Below are positions 22,013 through 30,384 of a stretch of DNA of 64,000 nt, piece by piece; the stretch's first letter is position 1; each line of letters starts with the position of its first letter. Made by a program: the position numbers and the translations under genes. The notes beneath the pieces were generated by a model. It did not search any database. It was not told the DNA's origin and was given only the letters and a program-made list of their open reading frames with translations. The stretch covers positions 67,893-131,892 of the forward strand of contig UQIK01000002.1 of NCBI GenBank assembly GCA_900541125.1. The letters are read 5' to 3'. Source of the stretch: an uncultured Collinsella sp. (GTDB taxonomy: Bacteria > Actinomycetota > Coriobacteriia > Coriobacteriales > Coriobacteriaceae).

Positions 22013-23473
22013 ATGCCAAAGAAGGCAGTGATATACGCGAGGTTCTCGTGCAACAGGCAGCGCGAGGCCTCGATCGAGGACCAGCTGCGCGTCTGCCGCG
22101 AGTGGTGCGCGCGCGAGGGCTACGAGGTCGCGGCGGAGTACTGCGACCGCGCCGTGTCGGGACGCACCGACGACCGCCCCGAGTTCCAGCGGATGATAGC
22201 CAACGCCGGAGAGAGCGAGATCGTCCTCGTCTACATGATGGACCGCTTCAGCCGCGGCGAGTACGACGCGCCGATATACAAGCGCGAGCTCGCCACGCAC
22301 GGGGTCAAGCTGGTCTCGGCGCTCGAGCAGATACCCGACAGCCCGGAGGGCATCATCTACGAGAAGCTGCTCGAGGGGCTCGCCGCCTGCGAATCGAGGA
22401 AGACGGCGATACGCACCAAGCGCGGAATGGAGGGCAACGCCCTCAAGTGCAAGACCAACGGCGTGCGCATCTTCGGATACCGCAGGAACGGGGACGACGA
22501 GTACGAGGTCGACGAGGCGCAGGCGGCGTGGGTGCGCGAGGCCTTCGCGCTGAGGCTTGAGCGCATGTCCATGAACGCGATAGCGCGCGAGTTCGCTCGG
22601 CGCGGCCTCAGGACGCGCAAGGGCAACCCGTGCGGCCAGGCGATGGTGCAGCAGATGCTGCGCGACCGCAGGTACACGGGAAGGTACGAGTGGGGAGGCA
22701 TCGTCCGCGAGGGCGGGATGCCGGCGATAGTGGACGAGGTGACGTTCATGGAGGTCCAGGGGATCAAGTGCCGCAAGCAGCGCTCGAGCGAGAACTGGGG
22801 CGACTTCACCCTCGCGGGGACGGCGCTGTGCGCGGAATGCGGCAGGAACCTGCAGGGCGTGAGCGGCAGGGGCCGCAACAACGTGAAGTACGAGTACTAC
22901 AGCTGCCCGGGGTCGTGCGTCCGCAACATCAGGCGCGAGGAGCTCGAGGGCTCCATAGCCTCGGCGCTGCGCGGGCTGCTCGGCGACCGCGGCGAGGCGC
23001 TGCAGATAGCCAACATGGTAGCGGAGCGCGCGGACACGGCCGAGGTGCGGGCTCGCCGCAGGCAGGCCGAGGACTCGCTCAGGGCCGCGGAGAGGGGCCT
23101 GAGGAACATCCTCAACGCCATCGAGCAGGGCGTGATAGCGCCGGGCGTGAACGAGCGCATAGCCGAGCTGGAAGAGCAGCAGGCGCGCGCGAGGTACGAC
23201 CTCGAGGCCATCACGGACGAGCGGATAGACCCGGAGCGCTTCGCCGACTTCCTGCAGTGCGGGACGGCGCTCGACGACGCGACGCTACTGAAGGCGTTCG
23301 TGTGGCAGGCTGTCGTCTCGGAGGACGAGATACTGGTCACGCTGAACTACGACAAAAAGGGCGAACCCGCCAGATTGGACATCCAGCGGGTTCGAGCAAA
23401 ATTGGAATGGTGCCCCATGTTGGATTCGAACCAACGGCCTTCTGCTCCGGAGGCAGACGCTCTAATCCCCTGA
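22013..23473 (+). CDS. Large serine recombinase (prophage integrase)
   Basis: The 486-aa protein has a resolvase catalytic domain (residues 1-150) with the nucleophile S12 in YARFSCNRQ and the conserved YMMDRFSRGEYD. A recombinase domain follows (about 155-260), then a zinc ribbon (CAECGRN ... YYSCPGSCVR, about 275-310) and a coiled coil (about 340-400). It integrates and, with a directionality factor, excises the phage. The last 20 or so codons (from about CPMLDSNQRP) are antisense tRNA-Arg sequence, so the C-terminus has been set by the attachment-site junction. The free phage might encode a different end. GAAGGGTG lies upstream of the ATG. Confidence 0.92.
   Translation: MPKKAVIYARFSCNRQREASIEDQLRVCREWCAREGYEVAAEYCDRAVSGRTDDRPEFQRMIANAGESEIVLVYMMDRFSRGEYDAPIYKRELATHGVKLVSALEQIPDSPEGIIYEKLLEGLAACESRKTAIRTKRGMEGNALKCKTNGVRIFGYRRNGDDEYEVDEAQAAWVREAFALRLERMSMNAIAREFARRGLRTRKGNPCGQAMVQQMLRDRRYTGRYEWGGIVREGGMPAIVDEVTFMEVQGIKCRKQRSSENWGDFTLAGTALCAECGRNLQGVSGRGRNNVKYEYYSCPGSCVRNIRREELEGSIASALRGLLGDRGEALQIANMVAERADTAEVRARRRQAEDSLRAAERGLRNILNAIEQGVIAPGVNERIAELEEQQARARYDLEAITDERIDPERFADFLQCGTALDDATLLKAFVWQAVVSEDEILVTLNYDKKGEPARLDIQRVRAKLEWCPMLDSNQRPSAPEADALIP
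23408..23450. other. Candidate prophage attachment site (attR)
   Basis: The prophage ends where the integrase frame runs into the 3' half of tRNA-Arg. Phages that use tRNA genes normally carry a copy of the 3' half so the tRNA stays whole, which fits the intact tRNA seen here. The matching attL would be a copy of this stretch beyond the left edge of the window, so the core length cannot be read. Confidence 0.45.
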
Positions 23474-23484
23474 GCTAATAGGGC
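23408..23484 (-). tRNA. tRNA-Arg (anticodon CCG)
   Basis: The 77-nt gene folds perfectly: acceptor GCCCTAT/ATGGGGC, D stem GCTC/GAGC, anticodon stem TCTGC/GCAGA with loop CTCCGGA (anticodon CCG, reading CGG), T arm GTTGG/CCAAC with TTCGAAT loop, and an encoded CCA. It is intact although the integrase coding frame overlaps its 3' half on the other strand. Confidence 0.93.
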
Positions 23485-23630
23485 CAACGTTTGGCATTAT
23501 ACCCAAGTGCACCACGGGCTATCAAAATAAAAGAAAAAGCTTTGCAATTCCGAGGAAGACGCGGTGCAACGGCCCACTTTAGAAGGCAAAAGCAAGTCAG
23601 ATAGTATAAACTCTCATGCACCATATATAC

Positions 23631-23655
23631 ACGGCTCGCGATGCGGGCCGTTTTT
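23631..23655 (+). terminator. Terminator-like hairpin in the leader of the aromatic operon
   Basis: ACGGCTCGC and GCGGGCCGT form a nine-base-pair stem with a GAT loop, followed by five T residues, 34 bases before the DAHP synthase start. Nothing upstream on the plus strand except the integrase needs a terminator, so it could attenuate the operon. A TAGTATAAA -10-like stretch lies at about 23612-23620. The 23485-23630 leader shows no T-box or other recognised riboswitch. Confidence 0.55.
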
Positions 23656-23688
23656 GCAAGGGTTATCCATCGAGGTGAGAGGCACACC

Positions 23689-24711
23689 ATGATTGCAATT
23701 TTAAAGCAGAGCGCCAGCGACGAGGCCGTCAGCCATATCGTCAGCTGGATTGAGAAAAAGGGCCTGAAGACCGATGTCTCGCGCGGCGAGAACGAGACGA
23801 TCATCGGCCTGGTGGGCGATACGACCAAGATCGACCCGTTCCTGCTCGAGTCCATGGATGTCGTCGAGCGCGTACAGCGCGTCTCCGAGCCGTTCAAGCG
23901 CGCCAACCGCAAGTTCCACCCCGAGGACTCCGTCATCGACTGCGGCCACGGCGTCAAGATCGGCGGCGATCAGTTCCAGGTCATCGCCGGCCCGTGCTCC
24001 GTCGAGGGCGAGAACCTCATCCGCATCGCCCGCCGCGTAAAGGCCGCCGGCGCCTCGATGCTGCGCGGCGGTGCCTACAAGCCCCGCACCTCCCCCTACG
24101 CCTACCAGGGCATGGGCCCCGCCGGCCTCGACCTGCTGTGCGAGGCGTCTGCCGAGCTCGACATGCCGATCGTCACCGAGATCATGGACCCGCGCGACGT
24201 GCAGGTCTTCCTGGACAAGAAGATCGACGTCATGCAGATCGGCGCCCGCAACGCTCAGAACTTCCCTCTGCTCAAGGAGGTCGGCAAGACCCAGACACCG
24301 ATTCTGCTCAAGCGCGGCATGTCCGGCACGATCGACGAGCTGCTTATGGCAGCCGAGTACATCATGAGCGAGGGCAACGACAACGTCATCCTGTGCGAGC
24401 GCGGTATCCGCACCTTCGAGACCCGCACCCGCAACACCTTCGACCTCAACGCCGTGCCGGTGCTGCACCACCTGTCGCACCTGCCCGTCGTCGCCGACCC
24501 CAGCCACGCCACCGGCTACACCCGCTACGTTGAGCCCATGGCGCTCGCCGCGACCGCCTGCGGTGCCAACGGCCTGGAGATCGAGGTCCACGACGAGCCG
24601 AGCCGAGCCTGGTCCGACGGCGCCCAGGCCCTCACCCCCGATCAGTTCGATGACACCATGCGCCGCATCCGAGCCATCCGCGAGGTTGTCTGCCAAGAGA
24701 CCATGGAGTAG
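23689..24711 (+). CDS. aroF: 3-deoxy-7-phosphoheptulonate (DAHP) synthase
   Basis: A 340-aa type I-beta DAHP synthase, first step of the shikimate pathway (PEP + erythrose 4-phosphate). Residues 1-70 are the ferredoxin-like regulatory domain typical of this class, which can give end-product control. The barrel holds IAGPCSVE (about 99-106), MLRGGAYKPRTSPY (about 124-137), ILLKRGM and the metal-binding VVADPSHATG. The ATG at 23689 follows GAGGTGAGAGG. It heads the aromatic operon, four bases before tyrA. Confidence 0.95.
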   Translation: MIAILKQSASDEAVSHIVSWIEKKGLKTDVSRGENETIIGLVGDTTKIDPFLLESMDVVERVQRVSEPFKRANRKFHPEDSVIDCGHGVKIGGDQFQVIAGPCSVEGENLIRIARRVKAAGASMLRGGAYKPRTSPYAYQGMGPAGLDLLCEASAELDMPIVTEIMDPRDVQVFLDKKIDVMQIGARNAQNFPLLKEVGKTQTPILLKRGMSGTIDELLMAAEYIMSEGNDNVILCERGIRTFETRTRNTFDLNAVPVLHHLSHLPVVADPSHATGYTRYVEPMALAATACGANGLEIEVHDEPSRAWSDGAQALTPDQFDDTMRRIRAIREVVCQETME

Positions 24712-24714
24712 CCC

Positions 24715-25629
24715 ATGGGTACGGTGAGAAACGCGCGCGTTAACCAGGGCGGCCCCAAGTGCGCCGGTATCGTCGGCCTTGGCCTCATCGGCGGCAGCTT
24801 TGCCCGCGGCTATGCGCAGGCGGGCGTCCGCGTGCTGGCCTGGGACCCCGATGACGATGTCATGACGGCCGCCAGCATGGGCACTGTCGCCGGAGAGCTC
24901 AACGACAAGACACTCGCCGAATGCGACATCATCGTCCTGGCTTGCTACCCCGAGGCCTGCATCGAGTGGCTCGAGGCGCATGCCCAGGCACTCGCCGACG
25001 CCACCGACACCGAGGCCATCATGGGCCCCGTGGTGATCGACACGGTGGGCGTCAAAGGCATCGTGTGCGAGCGCGCCTTTGAGCTTGCCCGCGAGCACGG
25101 CTTTTACTTTGTGGGTGCGCACCCCATGGCGGGCACGCAGTTCTCGGGCTACGCACACTCTCGCGCCGACCTGTTCCAGGGCGCACCGCTCGTGCTTGTA
25201 CCGCCCGCAGTGGACGACGCGCTCAAGCTCGAGCTTTTGGGCCAGGTGCGCGAGATGGTGCGCCCCTTGGGCTTTGGCAAGTTCAGCGTGACCAGCGCCG
25301 CCGAGCACGACCGCGTCATCGCCTTCACGAGCCAGCTTGCGCACGTGGTATCCAACGCCTACGTCAAAAGCCCCACTGCCCAGGTCCACCACGGCTTTTC
25401 GGCCGGTAGCTACCGCGATCTCACCCGCGTGGCGCACCTCAACCCGCAAATGTGGTCCGAGCTCATGATCGACGACGCCGACGCGCTCGCCTTCGAGATC
25501 GATCATCTGATCGAGTCGCTTGGCGCCTACAGCCGTGCGCTCAAAGACCGCGACCAGCGCTATCTGGAGAATCTCCTTGCCGAAGGTGACCGCATTAAGC
25601 GCGCACTCGACGACGAGGCCTCCCACTAG
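24715..25629 (+). CDS. tyrA: Prephenate dehydrogenase
   Basis: The 304-aa protein has a Rossmann fold starting GIVGLGLIGGSFARGYAQAG (about residues 19-38) and the prephenate-binding HPMAGTQFSGYAHS near 140-153, then a helical dimerisation domain. It oxidises prephenate to 4-hydroxyphenylpyruvate for tyrosine. There is no C-terminal ACT domain, so direct feedback at this enzyme is unlikely. Only three bases separate it from aroF. Confidence 0.93.
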   Translation: MGTVRNARVNQGGPKCAGIVGLGLIGGSFARGYAQAGVRVLAWDPDDDVMTAASMGTVAGELNDKTLAECDIIVLACYPEACIEWLEAHAQALADATDTEAIMGPVVIDTVGVKGIVCERAFELAREHGFYFVGAHPMAGTQFSGYAHSRADLFQGAPLVLVPPAVDDALKLELLGQVREMVRPLGFGKFSVTSAAEHDRVIAFTSQLAHVVSNAYVKSPTAQVHHGFSAGSYRDLTRVAHLNPQMWSELMIDDADALAFEIDHLIESLGAYSRALKDRDQRYLENLLAEGDRIKRALDDEASH

Positions 25630-25666
25630 ACCAACCTATCACGCCAGGTCGAAAGGACCGAAGCTT

Positions 25667-26773
25667 ATGGCGATTACCATCGATATCGACACTGCACGCC
25701 CCTACCAGGTGCATGTTGGCACGTTTTTGCTGGAGCAGGCGGGACCGCTCGTGCGCGCCACTGCCGGCGGCACCAAGGCCGTCATCGTGACGGACACCAA
25801 CGTGGGCCCGCTCTACCAGATGCCCGTTAAGCAGAGCCTGGAGGCGTCAGGCTACGAGGTGAGCGTCTGCACCTTCGAAGCAGGCGAGGCCCATAAGCGC
25901 GCCGAAACCTATGTTGCCATTTTGGAGTTTGTGGCCGAGCACGAGCTTTCGCGCTCCGACGTGATCGTGGCACTCGGCGGCGGCGTCGTGGGCGACGTGG
26001 CGGGCTTTGTGGCCGCCACCTACATGCGCGGCTGCAAGTTTGTGCAGATTCCGACGAGCCTGCTCGCCATGGTGGATTCGTCGGTGGGCGGCAAGACCGC
26101 CATCGACCTGGCTGCAGGCAAGAACTTGGCCGGCGCCTTTTGGCAGCCGAGCGTGGTTATCGCCGACGTGGGGTGCCTGGCCACCCTCACGCCCGAGCAG
26201 TTCGCCGACGGCTGCGGCGAGGTCGTCAAGCACGCCGTGATCGCCGACCCGGAGCTTTTCGCCGAGCTGGAGAAGACCCCGCTCACGCTGGAGCTGCTCA
26301 ACCGCGATGTGGCCCGCGTAGCGCTCATCATCGCCCGCAACATCGACATCAAGCGCGCCGTGGTCGTCGCCGACGAGCGCGAGACCAACCAGCGCAAGCT
26401 CCTCAACTTTGGACACAGCGCCGGACACGCCGTCGAGGCCTGCGAGCACTTTGAGCTCGGACACGGCAACTGCGTGTCGATCGGCATGGGCATCATCACG
26501 CGCGCCGCGGCCCTGCACGGCGTCTGCGATGCTGCACTGCCGGAGCGCATCGAAGAGCTCTGTGCACGTCACGGTCTCAAGACCCGCTGCGACCTCGATG
26601 TCGATGCCGTCTTTGCCGAGGCGCTCCACGACAAGAAGCGCGCGGGCGACACCATCGACCTGGTGATTCCGCACGGCATTGGCCGCTGCAGCATCGACCG
26701 CACGCCGCTTTCCACTTTCCACGAACTCATTGCCGAAGGCCTCGGCCAGAAGGGAGACGCATCCGCATGCTAG
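25667..26773 (+). CDS. aroB: 3-dehydroquinate synthase
   Basis: A 368-aa NAD- and metal-dependent enzyme, second step of the pathway. Diagnostic segments: VALGGGVVGDVAGFVA (about residues 101-116), PTSLLAMVDSSVGGKTAID (about 126-144), and the zinc ligands within NFGHSAGHAVE and HGNCVSIGM. The ATG at 25667 has GAAAGGA upstream; an earlier in-frame start lies within tyrA and lacks similarity. Its end overlaps the aroA start by seven bases. Confidence 0.95.
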   Translation: MAITIDIDTARPYQVHVGTFLLEQAGPLVRATAGGTKAVIVTDTNVGPLYQMPVKQSLEASGYEVSVCTFEAGEAHKRAETYVAILEFVAEHELSRSDVIVALGGGVVGDVAGFVAATYMRGCKFVQIPTSLLAMVDSSVGGKTAIDLAAGKNLAGAFWQPSVVIADVGCLATLTPEQFADGCGEVVKHAVIADPELFAELEKTPLTLELLNRDVARVALIIARNIDIKRAVVVADERETNQRKLLNFGHSAGHAVEACEHFELGHGNCVSIGMGIITRAAALHGVCDAALPERIEELCARHGLKTRCDLDVDAVFAEALHDKKRAGDTIDLVIPHGIGRCSIDRTPLSTFHELIAEGLGQKGDASAC

Positions 26774-28086
26774 CCCGCATCACCCCGTCCCCACTTAAGG
26801 GCACCGTTCCCGCCATCGCGTCCAAGTCGATGGCGCACCGCCTGATCATCTGCGCCGCGCTTGCCAACGGCGAGACACACGTTGCTTGTAACACGACCTG
26901 CGCCGACATCGAGGCCACGGTGCGTTGCCTTACGGCCCTGGGCGCCCGCATCGAGACTGTCGAGGACGGCTTCCAGGTCCACCCCACCATGAAGAGTGTT
27001 GAGTTTGGCCTGCTCAAGGCCCTTTCCGGTGGCACGCTTGACTGCGGCGAAAGTGGCTCTACGCTCCGCTTTATGCTGCCCGTCGCCTGCGCGTTGGGCG
27101 CAGAAGCAACTTTTGTGGGTCAGGGACGCTTGGGCGCCCGTCCGCTGTCCCCGCTCTCGGACGAGATTATCGCCGCCGGCTGCGACCTACAGGGTCTGGG
27201 CGGTTTTCCGCTCAAGACGAGCGGACGCATGCGCCCGGGCACCTTTGTGCTACCGGGCAACGTGAGCTCGCAGTACATCTCGGGCCTGCTGCTGGCAGCC
27301 CCGCTGCTGGCCCAGCCCTCCTGCGTGCAGGTGACCGGCCTCATTGAGAGCCGCCCCTACATCAACCTGACGATCCAGGCCATGAAGGCCTTCGGCGTCG
27401 AGGTCAACGTCGAGCGTATTCCCGCCCGGGACGGCCAGCCCGAGGTCACGAACTTCCGCGTGAGCAGTGGCTCGTATCGCACGCCCGGCAGCGTGGCCGT
27501 CGAGGGTGACTGGTCCAACGCTGCCTTTTGGCTGTGCGCCGGCGCCATCGGCTCCGACCCCATCACCGTCGAGGGTGTGTCGCTTAGCTCGGCCCAGGGC
27601 GACCGCAACGTACTTGCCGCGCTTTCGCGCTTTGGCGCCCGCATCGTGCGCTCCACCAACGCCGCCACCGTGCAGTCTGACAAACTCGCCGGCTTTGAGA
27701 TGAGCGCCCACGACATTCCCGACCTCGTGCCCGTTATCTCGGCCGTGGCCTCACTGGCACAGGGCCGCACCTTTATCCGCGATTGCGCCCGTCTGCGCAT
27801 CAAGGAATCCGACCGTCTGGCCACCACCACCCGCGAGCTCACCGCGTTGGGCGCGCAGGTGCGCATTGCCGGTGACGACCTCATCATCAAGGGTGTCGAT
27901 GCCTTTACCGGCGGCGAGGTCGATTCGCACAACGACCACCGCATCGCCATGATGGCCGCCATCGCCGCGAGCCGTGCCACCGGCGAGGTCGTGATCCACG
28001 GCGCCGAGGCCGTCAACAAGTCCTATCCCGATTTCTTCGACCACTACCGTCTGCTGGGCGGCAAGGTCACACTCGAGGAGGAATAG
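26767..28086 (+). CDS. aroA: 5-enolpyruvylshikimate-3-phosphate synthase
   Basis: The 439-aa protein has the two-domain EPSP synthase fold with KSMAHRLIICAALA near the start, the PEP loop CGESGSTLRFMLP (about residues 92-104), SSQYISGLLLAAP and the late KESDRLATT (about 348-356). It joins PEP to shikimate 3-phosphate. It overlaps aroB and is followed after one base by aroC. Confidence 0.95.
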   Translation: MLARITPSPLKGTVPAIASKSMAHRLIICAALANGETHVACNTTCADIEATVRCLTALGARIETVEDGFQVHPTMKSVEFGLLKALSGGTLDCGESGSTLRFMLPVACALGAEATFVGQGRLGARPLSPLSDEIIAAGCDLQGLGGFPLKTSGRMRPGTFVLPGNVSSQYISGLLLAAPLLAQPSCVQVTGLIESRPYINLTIQAMKAFGVEVNVERIPARDGQPEVTNFRVSSGSYRTPGSVAVEGDWSNAAFWLCAGAIGSDPITVEGVSLSSAQGDRNVLAALSRFGARIVRSTNAATVQSDKLAGFEMSAHDIPDLVPVISAVASLAQGRTFIRDCARLRIKESDRLATTTRELTALGAQVRIAGDDLIIKGVDAFTGGEVDSHNDHRIAMMAAIAASRATGEVVIHGAEAVNKSYPDFFDHYRLLGGKVTLEEE

Positions 28087-28087
28087 C

Positions 28088-29185
28088 ATGTCCTCGACCT
28101 TTGGCAACGTCTTGCATCTGAGCATTTTCGGCCAGTCGCACTCCCCCGCCATCGGCTGCTCACTCGATGGCATCCCGGCGGGCATCGCTGTTGACCAGGA
28201 GCAGCTGCAGGCCTTCCTCGACCGTCGCGCCCCCGGTCGCGACGAGACCGCGACCAAACGCCGCGAGGCCGACGCCGCCCACATCATCGCCGGTGTTGTC
28301 GATGGACATACCACCGGCGCGCCCATCGCCGCGATTATCGAGAGCACCAACACGCGCTCCAAGGATTACTCCGAGCTGCGCCGCAAGCCCCGTCCCGGAC
28401 ATGCGGACTTCCCTGCGCGCGTAAAGTATCACAACATGCACGATGTCGCTGGTGGCGGGCATTTTTCCGGCCGCCTAACGGCACCCTTATGCATCGCCGG
28501 CGGCATTGCGCTGCAGGCACTCGAGGCCCGCGGTATTCGGGTGATGGCTCACGTGGCGCAGATCGGCGGCATCTCCGACCTGCCGATGGACGATATGGTC
28601 TATCGCGAGGCCGACCGCAAGGCGATCCTTACGAACGATCTGCCGTGCATTGACGCCGCCGCAGCCGGCCGCATGCGCGAGGAGATCCTAGCCGCGCGCG
28701 ACGAACTCGACAGCATCGGCGGCATCGTGGAGTGCGGCATTTACGGGCTTCCCGCGGGCATCGGCGACCCCATGTTTGACGGCATCGAGAACCGCATCGC
28801 TCAAATCGCGTTCGGGATTCCCGCCGTAAAGGGCGTGGAGTTTGGCATGGGCTTTGCCGTGGCCGCCATGCGCGGCAGCGAGAACAACGATCCGTATCGC
28901 ATCGATGCCGAGACCGGAAAGATCGAGGTCGAATCCAACAACGCCGGCGGCGCCCTGGGCGGTATTTCGACCGGCGCGCCCGTCATGTGGCGCATGGCCG
29001 TAAAGCCGACGCCCTCCATTGGCCGCGAGCAGCAGACCGTAGACATGGACGCTATGGAAAATGCCGAGCTCTCGGTCCACGGCCGCCACGATCCCTGCAT
29101 CGTCCCCCGAGCCGTCCCCGTAGCCGAAGCAGCCGCCGCCCTCGCCATCTGGGACGCTCTCCTCGAGGACGCCGCCCAGCTCTAA
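28088..29185 (+). CDS. aroC: Chorismate synthase
   Basis: The 365-aa FMN-dependent enzyme converts EPSP to chorismate. It shows the signature FGQSHSPAIGCSLDGIPAG near the N-terminus, GRDETATKRREAD, the RPGHAD segment and AGGGHFSGRLTAP (about 120-132). The usual 'GESHG' is GQSHS here, a conservative change. GAGGAA precedes the ATG. Confidence 0.94.
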   Translation: MSSTFGNVLHLSIFGQSHSPAIGCSLDGIPAGIAVDQEQLQAFLDRRAPGRDETATKRREADAAHIIAGVVDGHTTGAPIAAIIESTNTRSKDYSELRRKPRPGHADFPARVKYHNMHDVAGGGHFSGRLTAPLCIAGGIALQALEARGIRVMAHVAQIGGISDLPMDDMVYREADRKAILTNDLPCIDAAAAGRMREEILAARDELDSIGGIVECGIYGLPAGIGDPMFDGIENRIAQIAFGIPAVKGVEFGMGFAVAAMRGSENNDPYRIDAETGKIEVESNNAGGALGGISTGAPVMWRMAVKPTPSIGREQQTVDMDAMENAELSVHGRHDPCIVPRAVPVAEAAAALAIWDALLEDAAQL

Positions 29186-29238
29186 CCCGACTCACCTGGG
29201 TTGCCCGTCAACTCTGCCATTACGTGAAAGGGGCCTCC

Positions 29239-30384
29239 ATGGACCTTGCTGACATCCGCCAGGCCATCGATGGCATCGACACCACGCTCCTCAACAGCTT
29301 TGTCGAGCGTATGGACATTGCCACCGAGGTCGCCAAGTCAAAAATCGAGATGGGCAAGGCCGTCTTCGACCCCGCCCGCGAGCGCTCCAAGCTCAACAAT
29401 CTCGCCAGCCGCGCGCCCGAGCGCTACGAGGCGCAGACCATCACCCTGTTCCGCCTCCTCATGAGCATGAGCAAGGCCGAGCAGCAGCGCTACATCAACG
29501 AGCTCAAGGGCATCACCGTCTCGCAAAAGGCACACGCCACGGCTGCAGCCTCCGACACGCCCTTCCCTCAAACGGCCACCGTTGCCTGCCAGGGCGTGGA
29601 AGGTGCCTATAGTCAGATAGCCGCGTGCAAGCTCTTCGACGTGCCGGATATTGCGTTCTTCGAGACCTTCGAGGGCGTCATGCGCGCCGTACGCGACGGG
29701 TTCTGCGAGTTTGGCGTGCTGCCCATCGAGAACTCCACCGCCGGCTCGGTCAACGCCGTCTACGACCTGCTCGCCCAGTTCGACTTCCACATCGTGCGCT
29801 CGCTTCGCCTCAAGATCGACCACAACTTGCTCGTCAAGCCCGGCACCAAGCTCGCGGACATACGCGAGGTCTACAGCCACGGTCAGGCCATCGCGCAGTG
29901 CGCTAGCTTTATCGAGTCCCACGACCTGCACGCCACCAAGTACCCTAACACGGCCATGTCGGCCGAGATGGTCGCCAGCTCCGAGCGTACCGATGTCGCC
30001 GCTATCGCCTCGCGCAGCTGTGCCGCGCTGTATGGTATGGAGGTGTTGGAATCCAACATCCAGGACTCGGACAACAACTACACGCGCTTTGTCGTCATCA
30101 GCCGCGAGCCGCGCGTCTACCCCGGCGCCAACCGCACCTCGCTCATGATCACCACGGCCAACGAGCCGGGCGCCCTCTACCGCGTGCTCGAGCGCTTCTA
30201 CGCGCTCAACATCAACCTCATCAAACTCGAGAGCCGTCCCATCCCCGGGCACGACTTTGAGTTTATGTTCTACTTTGACCTGGACTGCCCCTTTGGCAGC
30301 AAGGCACTCGACGACCTGCTCGATTCCATCGACGACGTGTGCGAGAGCTTTACCTACTTTGGCAGCTACACGGAGGTGCTCTAG
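29239..30384 (+). CDS. pheA: Bifunctional chorismate mutase / prephenate dehydratase
   Basis: The 381-aa protein has an AroQ-type chorismate mutase at residues 1-90 (DLADIRQAIDGIDTTLL), a prephenate dehydratase domain about 108-285 (ACQGVEGAYSQIAA; LPIENSTAGSVNAVYDLL; TRFVVISREP) and a C-terminal ACT domain about 297-378 (NEPGALYRVLERFYALNINL) for phenylalanine inhibition. It makes phenylpyruvate from chorismate. The ATG at 29239 follows GAAAGGGG; the open frame upstream is a shadow of aroC. Confidence 0.94.
   Translation: MDLADIRQAIDGIDTTLLNSFVERMDIATEVAKSKIEMGKAVFDPARERSKLNNLASRAPERYEAQTITLFRLLMSMSKAEQQRYINELKGITVSQKAHATAAASDTPFPQTATVACQGVEGAYSQIAACKLFDVPDIAFFETFEGVMRAVRDGFCEFGVLPIENSTAGSVNAVYDLLAQFDFHIVRSLRLKIDHNLLVKPGTKLADIREVYSHGQAIAQCASFIESHDLHATKYPNTAMSAEMVASSERTDVAAIASRSCAALYGMEVLESNIQDSDNNYTRFVVISREPRVYPGANRTSLMITTANEPGALYRVLERFYALNINLIKLESRPIPGHDFEFMFYFDLDCPFGSKALDDLLDSIDDVCESFTYFGSYTEVL

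Noticed and set aside
21718..22053. Minus-strand 111-codon frame with hydrophobic stretches between the 298-aa gene and integrase
   Set aside because: It overlaps the 298-aa gene, the hairpin and the integrase start, and has no ribosome site; treated as a shadow.
23485..23688. T-box or amino-acid riboswitch in the aromatic operon leader
   Set aside because: No T-box consensus, specifier loop or leader peptide with Phe/Tyr runs could be found; only the hairpin with a T-run is supported.
23701..25626. A 641-codon minus-strand open frame opposite aroF and tyrA
   Set aside because: It is an antisense shadow in GC-rich DNA: low-complexity Gly/Ala/Val/His composition, and the plus strand holds two clearly conserved enzymes.
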